Origin: M50B91 sp964526665
GTDB taxonomy: Bacteria; Patescibacteriota; Gracilibacteria; UBA4473
Direction: 5' to 3'
Assembly (NCBI GenBank): GCA_964526665.1
Contig: CAZGJL010000002.1
Location: 1-64,000, forward strand
DNA length: 64,000 nucleotides
Shown here in pieces: positions 33,287 to 41,700 of this stretch. The notes below the pieces were generated by a model. It saw only the letters and a program-made list of their open reading frames with translations, was not told the DNA's origin and searched no databases. Position numbers and translations under genes: made by a program. Positions within the stretch are counted from its first letter, which is position 1. Each line of letters begins with the position of its first letter.

Positions 33287-34672
33287 ATGGAAACGACATC
33301 GATCAGATCCGTATTTCGTACACCGAAACAGTTTTTGAATGGAAATATTAATATATCTGGATGGGTGCGAACAGTTCGAGCAAATAAGGACTTAGCATTT
33401 GTTTCATTGCACGATGGGACATTTTTTACGCCACTTCAGGTGGTTGCCAAAAATGATCTTTCGAATTTCGCAGAGATAGATAAATTGCCGATCGGATCAG
33501 CGGTTTCAGTAACAGGAAAATTAGTTGAGTCTCAGGGAGGAGGACAGAAATATGAAATTCAAGCAGAGAAAGTAGAAATTATTCAGGAATCAGCGGCAGA
33601 TTTTCCGCTTCAAAAAAAACGTCACACGATGGAGTATTTGCGTACGATCGCGCATTTACGTCCACGAACAAATACATTTCAGGCTACGTTCCGGTTGCGT
33701 TCGGTTTTATCAGGAGCAATTCATGAATTTTTTCAGTCAAAAGACTTTATAAACGTTCATACGCCAATAATCACAGGTGCGGATTGTGAGGGAGCAGGAG
33801 AAATGTTTCACGTAACTACGTTTGATCTTGAACATGTGCCACAAAAAGACGGAGAAGTAGATTATTCTCGTGATTTTTTCAAAAAAGAAACGAGTCTGAC
33901 TGTTTCTGGACAACTGAACGCAGAGGCTTTTGCGCTTGCTTTTCGTGACGTGTATACATTTGGGCCAACCTTCCGTGCAGAGAACTCAAACACGACGCGT
34001 CATGCATCAGAGTTTTGGATGATTGAGCCAGAGATTGCGTTTGCAAATATAGAGGATGATATGAATTTAGCAGAAGAAATGATGAAGTTTCTTTTCCGCG
34101 CAGCACTTGAAAAATTGCCAGAGGAGATGGAATTTTTTGACAAATTTATTCAACCAGGAATTATTGAGCGATTACAAAAAATTATAGATTCTGATTTCGA
34201 GCGAATGTCATATACAGACGCAATTACGATGTTGCAAGAGTCTGGCAAAAAGTTCGAATTCCCTGTTAAATGGGGGCTCGATCTTCAATCAGAACACGAA
34301 CAATACATTTGCGAGAAAGTAGGGAAACCGACATTTCTTATCGATTATCCAAAAGATATTAAGGCGTTTTATATGCGTATGAATGACGATGGGAAGACAG
34401 TTGCCGCAATGGATTTGCTCGTTCCGGGAGTAGGAGAAATTATTGGCGGATCTCAGCGTGAAGAACGACTCGATCGACTCGATGCCCGAATAGAAGAAAT
34501 GGGACTCGATAAAGAAGATTACTGGTGGTATCGGGATTTACGCCGATTTGGTGGAGTAGAGCACGCGGGATTTGGACTTGGATTTGAGCGCTTGGTTCAG
34601 TATGTTTCAGGGGTTGCGAATATTCGTGACGTGATTCCATTTCCACGTACACCAAAAAACGCGGAGTTTTAA
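33287..34672 (+). CDS. asnS: asparaginyl-tRNA synthetase
   Basis: 461 aa, class II. It charges tRNA-Asn with Asn. An OB-fold anticodon-binding domain (NISGWVRTVRANKDLAFVSLHDG) is followed by the class II catalytic core: motif 2 in TFGPTFRAENSNTTRHASEFWMIEPE and motif 3 in GFGLGFERLVQYV. The N-terminal segment SIRSVFRTPKQFLNGN is typical of AsnRS. A direct AsnRS means no need for the Asp-tRNA-Asn transamidation route (inference). A terminator follows. Confidence 0.95.
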   Translation: METTSIRSVFRTPKQFLNGNINISGWVRTVRANKDLAFVSLHDGTFFTPLQVVAKNDLSNFAEIDKLPIGSAVSVTGKLVESQGGGQKYEIQAEKVEIIQESAADFPLQKKRHTMEYLRTIAHLRPRTNTFQATFRLRSVLSGAIHEFFQSKDFINVHTPIITGADCEGAGEMFHVTTFDLEHVPQKDGEVDYSRDFFKKETSLTVSGQLNAEAFALAFRDVYTFGPTFRAENSNTTRHASEFWMIEPEIAFANIEDDMNLAEEMMKFLFRAALEKLPEEMEFFDKFIQPGIIERLQKIIDSDFERMSYTDAITMLQESGKKFEFPVKWGLDLQSEHEQYICEKVGKPTFLIDYPKDIKAFYMRMNDDGKTVAAMDLLVPGVGEIIGGSQREERLDRLDARIEEMGLDKEDYWWYRDLRRFGGVEHAGFGLGFERLVQYVSGVANIRDVIPFPRTPKNAEF

Positions 34673-34690
34673 AAAATATTTCGGTATGGA

Positions 34691-34724
34691 AAAAAAGCGA
34701 ATCTCGAAGAGGTTCGCTTTTTGT
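34691..34724 (+). terminator. asnS terminator
   Basis: GCGAA-T-CTC (34697-34705), loop, GAG-G-TTCGC (34709-34717), then five T. Confidence 0.8.
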
Positions 34725-34743
34725 TTACCAGATTTTCAGCTTC

Positions 34744-35142
34744 CTATTTTGCGGCAATAACTTCAATTTCCACCTTTGCACTTAAGGCAATTCCGGCTTG
34801 TCCATATGCTGCACGAGCAGGGCAATCGTCGCCCATAAAAGCTTCATATACCTGTCCAAATGCTTTGAAATCATCTAAGGTCTTAAGCGCTACGTTGATT
34901 TTTACAATATGGGCAAAAGTAAATCCTTGAGATGCCAATATTTTTTCCATATTTTCCAGGACCTGGCTTGCCTGAGCATAAATGCCTTTTGGTAAAGTTC
35001 CCTCTTTATCAAGTGGTAAAATTCCTGAAGGAAAGAGCCAAGATGTAGGATTTTCAACTCTTACTGCTGTGGAATAATGTGCTACGGGAGGAGCTACGCC
35101 TTCAACCGTTGGAATAAAATTAAGTACTTTCTTCTTCTTCAT
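34744..35142 (-). CDS. ridA: RidA/YjgF-family enamine/imine deaminase
   Basis: 132 aa. RidA proteins hydrolyse reactive enamines released by PLP enzymes such as threonine dehydratase. The motif LFPSGILPLD, QASQVLENMEKILASQGFTFAHIVKINVAL and the C-terminal CPARAAYGQAGIALSAKVEIEVIAAK (with the catalytic Arg in PAR) match. There is a slight N-terminal extension of basic residues (MKKKKV). Monocistronic. Confidence 0.9.
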   Translation of the reverse strand: MKKKKVLNFIPTVEGVAPPVAHYSTAVRVENPTSWLFPSGILPLDKEGTLPKGIYAQASQVLENMEKILASQGFTFAHIVKINVALKTLDDFKAFGQVYEAFMGDDCPARAAYGQAGIALSAKVEIEVIAAK

Positions 35143-35285
35143 AACTTTAAAATTTTGTGAAAGATCGAATCTGGCTTGAGTAAAACCAAATCAATCCTTC
35201 TGTGATTAAATTTGATTTATAAACTCTATAACTCTTTATATCGTTTTCGCTAATAAGTCAATGAAAAAAGGGAGCTCCTCCATTT

Positions 35286-35708
35286 TTACAAACGCTTTCG
35301 AAAGGGTAATTTTTTTATAAGCCTATTGCATTTTTGTACATATTCTCCTGAAACTTTCTTTATGACGTCCGAAGAAAATTTCTTTATGATTTCCGGCACT
35401 TGAATTTCTGCTGAAACAAAAACACCTCGTACTCCCTCTTGTTCACAATCAGGCTCTTGCTCAAGTTCGGGGTGTGGTAAAGATGTTTCACATCCTTCTT
35501 TCGCCAAGGGGCAAATAATGTGAAGGATCTTTCTCCTAAGGACACCATATTCGTGGTAACGGACACAACGAGGATCTTTTTTAAGACAGAGTGCTAGTTT
35601 ATAACCAAGCATTGAAGGAGGCCCATCATCTTCTTGTATTTTCTCTGGATCTAGAGGAGATAAAGAGTGTTTTTCGAGAAAAGGATCGATTTCGGATTTT
35701 TTTCCCAT
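35286..35708 (-). CDS. hypothetical protein
   Basis: 140 aa, soluble, with six Cys (ALCLKKDPRCVRY, HIICPLAKEGC, EPDCEQEG, VQKCNRL), possibly a metal site. The C-terminus is basic (CNRLIKKLPFRKRL). No family recognised. A consensus promoter ends about 23 nt upstream of the ATG. Confidence 0.55.
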   Translation of the reverse strand: MGKKSEIDPFLEKHSLSPLDPEKIQEDDGPPSMLGYKLALCLKKDPRCVRYHEYGVLRRKILHIICPLAKEGCETSLPHPELEQEPDCEQEGVRGVFVSAEIQVPEIIKKFSSDVIKKVSGEYVQKCNRLIKKLPFRKRL

Positions 35709-35731
35709 AAGAAATCACTTAGAACTTCTTC

Positions 35732-35760
35732 TTGATACAATGCCTTTTGGAGAATGTCAA
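35732..35760 (-). promoter_or_regulatory. promoter
   Basis: Reverse strand: TTGACA (35760-35755), 17 nt, TATCAA (35737-35732), for the gene starting at 35708. Confidence 0.6.
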
Positions 35761-35799
35761 AAGACTTTCCCTTCTGGGAGAGCGAAATTAAATTCTTGC

Positions 35800-36666
35800 C
35801 TACGCTTTCCACAGATCTTCATATTGTCCTTTTAGTTTTTTTCCGTCAGCACTGGCAAAAAATGTAGAAATTTTATTATTTATGATTGGTTTTGCGAGTG
35901 GCGAAATAGAAAAAGTAGCTTCTATAGAATGCATGATCTGTTTTTCTGTAAACTTGGGAGTTCCACCCCCGATAACAGCAGCTTGTAACTTAGTTTCAAA
36001 ATGAGCCATGGCTGCTGGGATTTCACTTTTGTATTCCTGGGGAATATCACGGAAGCTTCCTCTAAATGCTGCTTCTAAATTATCTGTAAATGCGGGGATT
36101 CGATCACTTACGGATTCTTTAGGAATGATTGATTCGGCAAGAGAGTCATCGTTTTGTATCTCGATTTCTTGCAGTTTTCCTGATTCTTTTGTAATCATGA
36201 GCTTCGTGCCCTCTATGGTTAGACTGTCTTTATTGCTCCATAAAATCGCAAGTGATTCTTGGGAATAAGTTCCTCCTGATTCTTTCAGAAATTCCATTAT
36301 TTTTGGGAAATTAGGATCTTCGTGTTTTTCATTAAAAACATCAGGATTTGTATTTGCTTGAGTGAGAGAAAAAGTCTCTTTCATTTCTTCAAAAAAAGCG
36401 AACATGGGGGAGTCAGTAAGTCCTTCCCATTTACTTTCATTTTCGGATTCTTCATCTTTTGATTCTTTTCCAAAAAGAGATGCAATAAACGCTTGAGGGT
36501 CTTTCAAAAACTTCATAATAATTGCCATAATACTTGTCCCACCTACCTCAGCATTTAAATCTCCACGTTCTTTTTCTGTGTTGTCGCTAGCTTCTTGTGT
36601 TAAATTTTGAGCAACAATATCAGACGGAATTGTTACACTAGTAGGGATTGGTACTTCATCCTTCAT
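35800..36666 (-). CDS. hypothetical protein
   Basis: 288 aa, acidic N-terminus, one amphipathic or weakly hydrophobic helix (residues about 45-65, SIMAIIMKFLKDPQAFIASLFG), then an alpha/beta domain. No family recognised. ATG at 36666 is favoured over an upstream in-frame start because a -10-like TTTAAT (36681-36676) ends 9 nt before it. Divergent from aspS. Confidence 0.55.
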   Translation of the reverse strand: MKDEVPIPTSVTIPSDIVAQNLTQEASDNTEKERGDLNAEVGGTSIMAIIMKFLKDPQAFIASLFGKESKDEESENESKWEGLTDSPMFAFFEEMKETFSLTQANTNPDVFNEKHEDPNFPKIMEFLKESGGTYSQESLAILWSNKDSLTIEGTKLMITKESGKLQEIEIQNDDSLAESIIPKESVSDRIPAFTDNLEAAFRGSFRDIPQEYKSEIPAAMAHFETKLQAAVIGGGTPKFTEKQIMHSIEATFSISPLAKPIINNKISTFFASADGKKLKGQYEDLWKA

Positions 36667-36675
36667 TGTTATTAT

Positions 36676-36703
36676 ATTAAAACACAATCGTTTTAATTGC
36701 GAA
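36676..36703 (-). promoter_or_regulatory. weak leaderless-type promoter
   Basis: Reverse strand: TTCGCA (36703-36698), 16 nt, TTTAAT (36681-36676), 9 nt, ATG at 36666. Confidence 0.4.
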
Positions 36704-36705
36704 TT

Positions 36706-36734
36706 TTGACTTATTCCTGCGATTCCCGCACAAT
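36706..36734 (+). promoter_or_regulatory. aspS promoter
   Basis: TTGACT (36706-36711), 17 nt, CACAAT (36729-36734). The leader is about 20 nt before ATG 36762, with no Shine-Dalgarno motif. Confidence 0.45.
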
Positions 36735-36761
36735 TTGCGGTGAAACTTGACCTTCCTTAAA

Positions 36762-38528
36762 ATGTTACGGACACACACCTGCGGAGAATTGACCGCAAAA
36801 AATATCGGCGAAAAAGTTACCCTTTGTGGATGGGTACATGATCGACGTGATCTGGGAGGACTTATTTTTCTTACCCTGCGAGATCGCCATGGGAAAACGC
36901 AGATTATTCTTGATCCAGCGAAATGTCCAGAGGCACATGGGATTGCAGAAAAAGTTCGTGCAGAGTTTGTTCTTGAGATTATTGGAACGGTACAAAAGCG
37001 TGCGGCAGGACAAGAGAAAAAAGAGCAAGCAACGGGAGAAATTGAAATTATGCCGACGGAAGTAAATATTTTAAATGCTGCCAAAACTCCACCATTTGAA
37101 ATAGACGCAGATGTAAAAAATGAGGATTTGCGACTGGAATATCGGTATTTGGACCTGAGACGAGAGCCATTACAAAAGAATTTGAAGCTTCGTCATGATA
37201 TGACCCTTACGATTCGAAACTTTTTTGATAAAGAAGATTTTCTCGATATTGAAACTCCGATCATGGTCAAGGGAACACCTGAAGGATCACGAGAATATCT
37301 CGTTCCATCACGAGTTCATCCAGGGAAATTCTACGTATTACCTCAGTCTCCACAGCAGTTAAAACAAATGCTTATGGTGGCGGGATATGATCGATATATG
37401 CAGATTGCGCGATGTTTTCGTGACGAAGATTTGCGTGGAGATCGGCAGCCAGAATTTACTCAAGTGGATTATGAAATGTCTTTCGTTGAGCCAGAAGATG
37501 TAATGGATATAACAGAAAGACTATTTGTCGAACTCACAAAAAAACATGCATCACAGGTGGACTGGAAAAAGTTTCTGGTTGATAAGAAATTCGCTCGAAT
37601 GACATGGCAAGAGGCAATGGGAAAATATGGATCAGATAAACCAGATATTCGTTTTGGACTTGAGCTACATGACATAACGGAGGTTTCTCGTGATTGCGGA
37701 TTTGGAATATTTGAAAAATCAGAACGGGTTTTTGCACTTTGTGTCCCCAAAGAACTCGGAGAGTTTTCTCGAAAACAAATTGAAGCGCTCGAGGCTATTG
37801 CGAAACAAAATGGAGCGGGCGGATTAGCGTGGTATCGTATCGGACAAGAGGGTGGTGCGGTAGCCAAAAATGCATCATATGAATTTCAAACAGCATTGGT
37901 AAACGAATTTGAAACGAGGGAGGGTGATTTAATTCTCTTTGGAGCCGGAAGTTTTATGACTGCCACAGAGCCACTCGGAGCAGTTCGATTACAGCTTGGA
38001 GAACAGCTTGGTCTAAGAAAAGAAAATGAATGGGCGTATTTGTGGGTAGAGGATTTCCCTATGTTTGAGGAAAAAGAAGACGGAACGGTTGCGGCACAAC
38101 ATCATCCATTTACAGCACCTCATCCAGATGACGCACACAAGCTTGAATCTGCACCAATGGAGTGTCGAGCGCTGGCATATGACATTGTTCTCAATGGAGT
38201 GGAATTAGGAGGAGGATCTATTCGAATCCACGATTCGAATCTCCAGCATAAAATTTTCGAAATATTCGGAATGTCAGAAGAAGAAACCCAAGCAAAGTTT
38301 GGTCACTTAATCAAAGCCTTTGAATACGGATGTCCGCCGCATGGAGGATGTGCCCTGGGGCTAGATCGAGTAGTGATGTTATTTGCTGGTGAGCCCAATA
38401 TTCGCGAAGTTATTGCCTTCCCAAAGAATCAAATGGCTATTGACCTCATGCTTGGCTCTCCTGCAGTAATGCCAACAAAAGAACTCGATGAGCAGAATAT
38501 TGCAGTGAAAATTGATAAGAAGGAGTAG
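36762..38528 (+). CDS. aspS: aspartyl-tRNA synthetase, bacterial type
   Basis: 588 aa. OB-fold N-terminus (MLRTHTCGELTAKNIGEKVTLCGWVHDRRDLGG), class II core with YLDLRREPLQ and the flipping-loop region PQSPQQLKQMLMVAGYDRYMQIARCFRDEDLRGDR, a bacterial GAD insertion (about 290-410), and motif 3 GLDRVVMLFAGEPNIREVIAFPK. ATG 36762 fits the family start; an in-frame TTG at 36747 is not needed. Whether it also charges tRNA-Asn is not decidable here, but asnS is nearby. Confidence 0.96.
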   Translation: MLRTHTCGELTAKNIGEKVTLCGWVHDRRDLGGLIFLTLRDRHGKTQIILDPAKCPEAHGIAEKVRAEFVLEIIGTVQKRAAGQEKKEQATGEIEIMPTEVNILNAAKTPPFEIDADVKNEDLRLEYRYLDLRREPLQKNLKLRHDMTLTIRNFFDKEDFLDIETPIMVKGTPEGSREYLVPSRVHPGKFYVLPQSPQQLKQMLMVAGYDRYMQIARCFRDEDLRGDRQPEFTQVDYEMSFVEPEDVMDITERLFVELTKKHASQVDWKKFLVDKKFARMTWQEAMGKYGSDKPDIRFGLELHDITEVSRDCGFGIFEKSERVFALCVPKELGEFSRKQIEALEAIAKQNGAGGLAWYRIGQEGGAVAKNASYEFQTALVNEFETREGDLILFGAGSFMTATEPLGAVRLQLGEQLGLRKENEWAYLWVEDFPMFEEKEDGTVAAQHHPFTAPHPDDAHKLESAPMECRALAYDIVLNGVELGGGSIRIHDSNLQHKIFEIFGMSEEETQAKFGHLIKAFEYGCPPHGGCALGLDRVVMLFAGEPNIREVIAFPKNQMAIDLMLGSPAVMPTKELDEQNIAVKIDKKE

Positions 38529-38529
38529 A

Positions 38530-38573
38530 TAAAAAAAAGGTCAGATTTAAAATCCAACCTTTTTTCTTTGAAA
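38530..38573. terminator. bidirectional terminator
   Basis: AAAAAAGGT...ACCTTTTTT with an inner GATTT/AAATC stem, lying between convergent genes; A and T tracts on both sides serve both strands. Confidence 0.75.
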
Positions 38574-38583
38574 CGACAGCTCT

Positions 38584-39327
38584 CTACGCTTCTTCCCTCC
38601 TCGTTTTCGCTGTTTCATGCAAAATCTCTAATTCCTCAACGTGTTTTTTGAGTGGTCCCATCAACTTCTTGAAAGTATCTATTTTCTCCCTTTGGCGTTC
38701 ATCTAAATTTTGTAGTTTTTCGTCATTACTTTCTTCTAATTCTGACAGCTCGTCGTACAACTTGATAAAATTTTCTGCTGAATTTTCCCCCCTTTTGTGG
38801 GGAGTTACAATCTCTTGTACGGTCTCAATAATTGAGGAATCAAAATCACTGTTACTATATTTTAACGTTGACATAAAATCGCCATCGTAATTGTAAACGT
38901 CTACTTTTTCGGGATCAGAATTACTTGCTCCAAGCCCTACATTACAGGATGGGCTCAATCTAGAATTGGTACAAAATCGATTAAATTCTTCACCCTGTAG
39001 AATAGGGTCACCATTTTCTTTGAAAGCATAAAACGTATGATTGTATTCCCCGTATATCTCATCCACAACGAGAATCTGAGGAAAAAAGTCAGTTTTCACT
39101 TTTACCTCTTCTCCGTTCAATATAGCTCCTGCTGCTTGTTGAAAAAACTCTACAGGATCCCCTTCTTTATCAATAAACGTAAGTTTATGTTGCTTCATAA
39201 CTTCTGCTCGCTTTATAGTAGATAATGCTTGGGCAGAAACATCATCTGCTTCTGTGAAAACAGTTTCAGAATTATTGCCGGTTGTTAAGCCTATCTCAGG
39301 AGTTTTAGCAATTGGGGACTCAATCAT
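38584..39327 (-). CDS. hypothetical protein with C-terminal coiled coil
   Basis: 247 aa, acidic, no signal peptide. A globular middle (residues about 50-160, with YNHTFYAFKENGDPILQGEEF) is followed by a charged coiled-coil C-terminus (residues 185-247, ELSELEESNDEKLQNLDERQ and following). No family recognised; it resembles the other Patescibacteria-type orphan proteins of the window in composition only. Confidence 0.55.
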   Translation of the reverse strand: MIESPIAKTPEIGLTTGNNSETVFTEADDVSAQALSTIKRAEVMKQHKLTFIDKEGDPVEFFQQAAGAILNGEEVKVKTDFFPQILVVDEIYGEYNHTFYAFKENGDPILQGEEFNRFCTNSRLSPSCNVGLGASNSDPEKVDVYNYDGDFMSTLKYSNSDFDSSIIETVQEIVTPHKRGENSAENFIKLYDELSELEESNDEKLQNLDERQREKIDTFKKLMGPLKKHVEELEILHETAKTRREEA

Positions 39328-39404
39328 CTTTATTAGTAATTAAAAAATACCAATATAGAATTTTACTACAAAAAACAAAAAAAAACAACCTATAACATCA
39401 CTTG

Positions 39405-41381
39405 TTACATCTTCCTCAGCTTCGTCTCCAGTTCCTCGATCTGATCTCTTAGTGCAGCAGCACGTTCGAAGTCTAAGTTTTGGGTAGAGATATCCATTTC
39501 TGCTTCAAGTTCCACGAGCATTTGCCCCACCTGATCTCGTTTCGTAAGTTTATCGAAGTTTCGAGGTTTTCCTCCCGATAGGTCTTTTGAAATATCGATA
39601 ATCTTTTTGATAATCGTTTTTGGGGTGATTCCGTGTTTTTTGTTGTATGCTTCCTGAATATCACGACGACGGTTTGTCTCGCCGATAGCCGCTTCCATGG
39701 CAGGCGTCATTTTGTCCGCGTACATGATAATGTGTCCTTTTTCGTTTCGAGAAGCACGACCAATTATTTGCAAAAGTGCATCACGAGAACGCAAGAATCC
39801 TTGTTTATCTGCATCGAGAATGGCAATGAATTCCACTTCAGGAAGATCAAGACCTTCACGCAAGAGGTTGATTCCTACCACTACATCAATTATTCCTTTT
39901 CGTAATTCAGTAAGGATTTCAATTCGTTCGAGAGTCTCAATCTCGGAGTGTAAGTATTTGGCTTTTATTCCTGTTTCAATAAGAAATTCAGAAAGATCCT
40001 CAGCCGATTTCTTGGTCACAGTAGTAATCAAAACACGACTTCCCTTTTTGATAGTGTCTCGTACTTCTTCTAATAAATTATCGATATGATTTTTGGTCCC
40101 ACGAACCACAATCTGTGGATCGAGTAGTCCGGTAGGACGAATAATCTGTTCGGCAAATTCATCTTTTTTACAATGTGCGTATTCATATTTTCCCGGAGTA
40201 GCCGATACATAGACGGCTTGAGGTATTTTCTTTTCAAATTCTTCAAACTTCAGTGGCCGGTTATCCATTGCACTCGGCAAACGGAATCCATAATCAATCA
40301 ATGTTTTCTTTCGGGAGAGATTTCCGTTAAACATTCCTCCAATTTGGGGAACACTGATGTGAGACTCATCTACAAAACACATAAAATCTTTTGGGAAATA
40401 ATCCAAAAGTGTTGTTGGCGGAGTTCCTGGTTTTGACAAAGAAAGATAACGAGTGTAATTCTCCACACCGTTGGTATAGCCGGTTTCTCGCAGCATTTCC
40501 AAATCAAAGGTTGTTCGCTGTTGTAATCGATGTGCCTCGAGATTTTTTCCAATTTTTCGTAAATCAGCAAGCCGCTCATTGAGTTCTTCTTCTACTCCAA
40601 CAATGGCTCGTGCTACTTTTTCCGGAGACGATACATTGTGTTTTGCGGGAAAAATTTTCACTTCATCGCAATTTTGTAAATGTTCGGAAGTAAAAGCATC
40701 AATCTCGGTGAGTTTATCCAAATCATCGCCCCAGTATTCCAGCTGAAAGGCGGTATCGCCTCCTGGAGGGAAAATAGTTATCACATCGCCCAAAACCTCA
40801 AATGATCCACGGATAAAATCAGATTTTACTCTCTGATACTGTAGTTCTATAAGTTTTTCCAATAACTTTTTTCGGGGATTGCTATCGCCACGTTTGATGG
40901 TGAAAGCCAGTTTTCTATAATCATCCACATCCCCAAGTCCATAAATACACGAAACAGAGCTGATAACAATACAGTCAGGACGTGTTAGAAGATTCATTGT
41001 GGCGGCGTGTCGGAATTTGGCAATTTCTTCATTAATCGTTGCCTCTTTTTCGATAAACGTATCTGTTTTTGGCATATATGCTTCTGGCTGATAATAATCA
41101 TAATAAGAAACGAAATACGACACGGCGTTATCAGGAAAAAACTGTTGGAACTCCGCACAGAGTTGAGCAGCCAAGGTTTTATTATGAGCCAAAATCAATG
41201 TTGGGCGTTGCAGCTTATTGATGATTTGCGCCATGGTAAAGGTTTTTCCTGTTCCAGTGGCACCAAGTAAGGTTTGATGACGCAATCCGTTTTGTAGCCC
41301 CTTTGTAAGGTGCGCAATAGCCTGTGGCTGATCTCCAGTAGGCTCAAATTCAGAAACGAGATTAAAGAGTTTTTTGGTCAT
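39405..41381 (-). CDS. uvrB: excinuclease ABC subunit B
   Basis: 658 aa, full length. UvrB is the damage-verifying helicase of nucleotide excision repair. Walker A GATGTGKTFTMA (about residue 40), the beta-hairpin YYDYYQPEAYMP, CFVDESH (DEAD-like box), LREGLDLPEVEFIAILDADK, QIIGRASRNEKGH and a C-terminal UVR motif (MLVELEAEMDISTQNLDFERAAALRDQI) are all there. No uvrA or uvrC in the window. A -10-like TATAAG lies 16 nt before the ATG. Confidence 0.97.
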   Translation of the reverse strand: MTKKLFNLVSEFEPTGDQPQAIAHLTKGLQNGLRHQTLLGATGTGKTFTMAQIINKLQRPTLILAHNKTLAAQLCAEFQQFFPDNAVSYFVSYYDYYQPEAYMPKTDTFIEKEATINEEIAKFRHAATMNLLTRPDCIVISSVSCIYGLGDVDDYRKLAFTIKRGDSNPRKKLLEKLIELQYQRVKSDFIRGSFEVLGDVITIFPPGGDTAFQLEYWGDDLDKLTEIDAFTSEHLQNCDEVKIFPAKHNVSSPEKVARAIVGVEEELNERLADLRKIGKNLEAHRLQQRTTFDLEMLRETGYTNGVENYTRYLSLSKPGTPPTTLLDYFPKDFMCFVDESHISVPQIGGMFNGNLSRKKTLIDYGFRLPSAMDNRPLKFEEFEKKIPQAVYVSATPGKYEYAHCKKDEFAEQIIRPTGLLDPQIVVRGTKNHIDNLLEEVRDTIKKGSRVLITTVTKKSAEDLSEFLIETGIKAKYLHSEIETLERIEILTELRKGIIDVVVGINLLREGLDLPEVEFIAILDADKQGFLRSRDALLQIIGRASRNEKGHIIMYADKMTPAMEAAIGETNRRRDIQEAYNKKHGITPKTIIKKIIDISKDLSGGKPRNFDKLTKRDQVGQMLVELEAEMDISTQNLDFERAAALRDQIEELETKLRKM

Positions 41382-41474
41382 TAAAAAAAATAACTGTCTT
41401 ATAACTTTTACTCGTTCTTAAAAATTTATCAAGTTGGTCTTTTTTGAGAGAGGCTTTTTTGCTCCAAAAAAGAA

Positions 41475-41669
41475 TTATTCTTCGCCTTTGTTCCGTTTTA
41501 AAATTCTTTGAATCAGGGTTAATCCGACATCTCCTGCCTTTTGCCCTATTTCTTTCGTTTTTTTGCGGTTTTCTTCTGAGCTGAGAAGCATTCCCGCAAC
41601 TCCAGTAATCGCTCCACCAACGATTAATCCAGTGATTAATCCTTTATTCGATTTCTTAGATTTGGCCAT
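41475..41669 (-). CDS. YtxH-like small membrane protein
   Basis: 64 aa. A glycine-rich membrane helix (GLITGLIVGGAITGVAGMLLSS, residues 10-31) precedes a basic amphipathic helix, the plan of YtxH-domain general-stress proteins. The function is unknown. It lies 32 nt after pheT in the same direction, so it may be co-transcribed. Confidence 0.65.
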   Translation of the reverse strand: MAKSKKSNKGLITGLIVGGAITGVAGMLLSSEENRKKTKEIGQKAGDVGLTLIQRILKRNKGEE

Positions 41670-41700
41670 AGTTTTTTGTGAAAAAATTCACGCGGGCAGG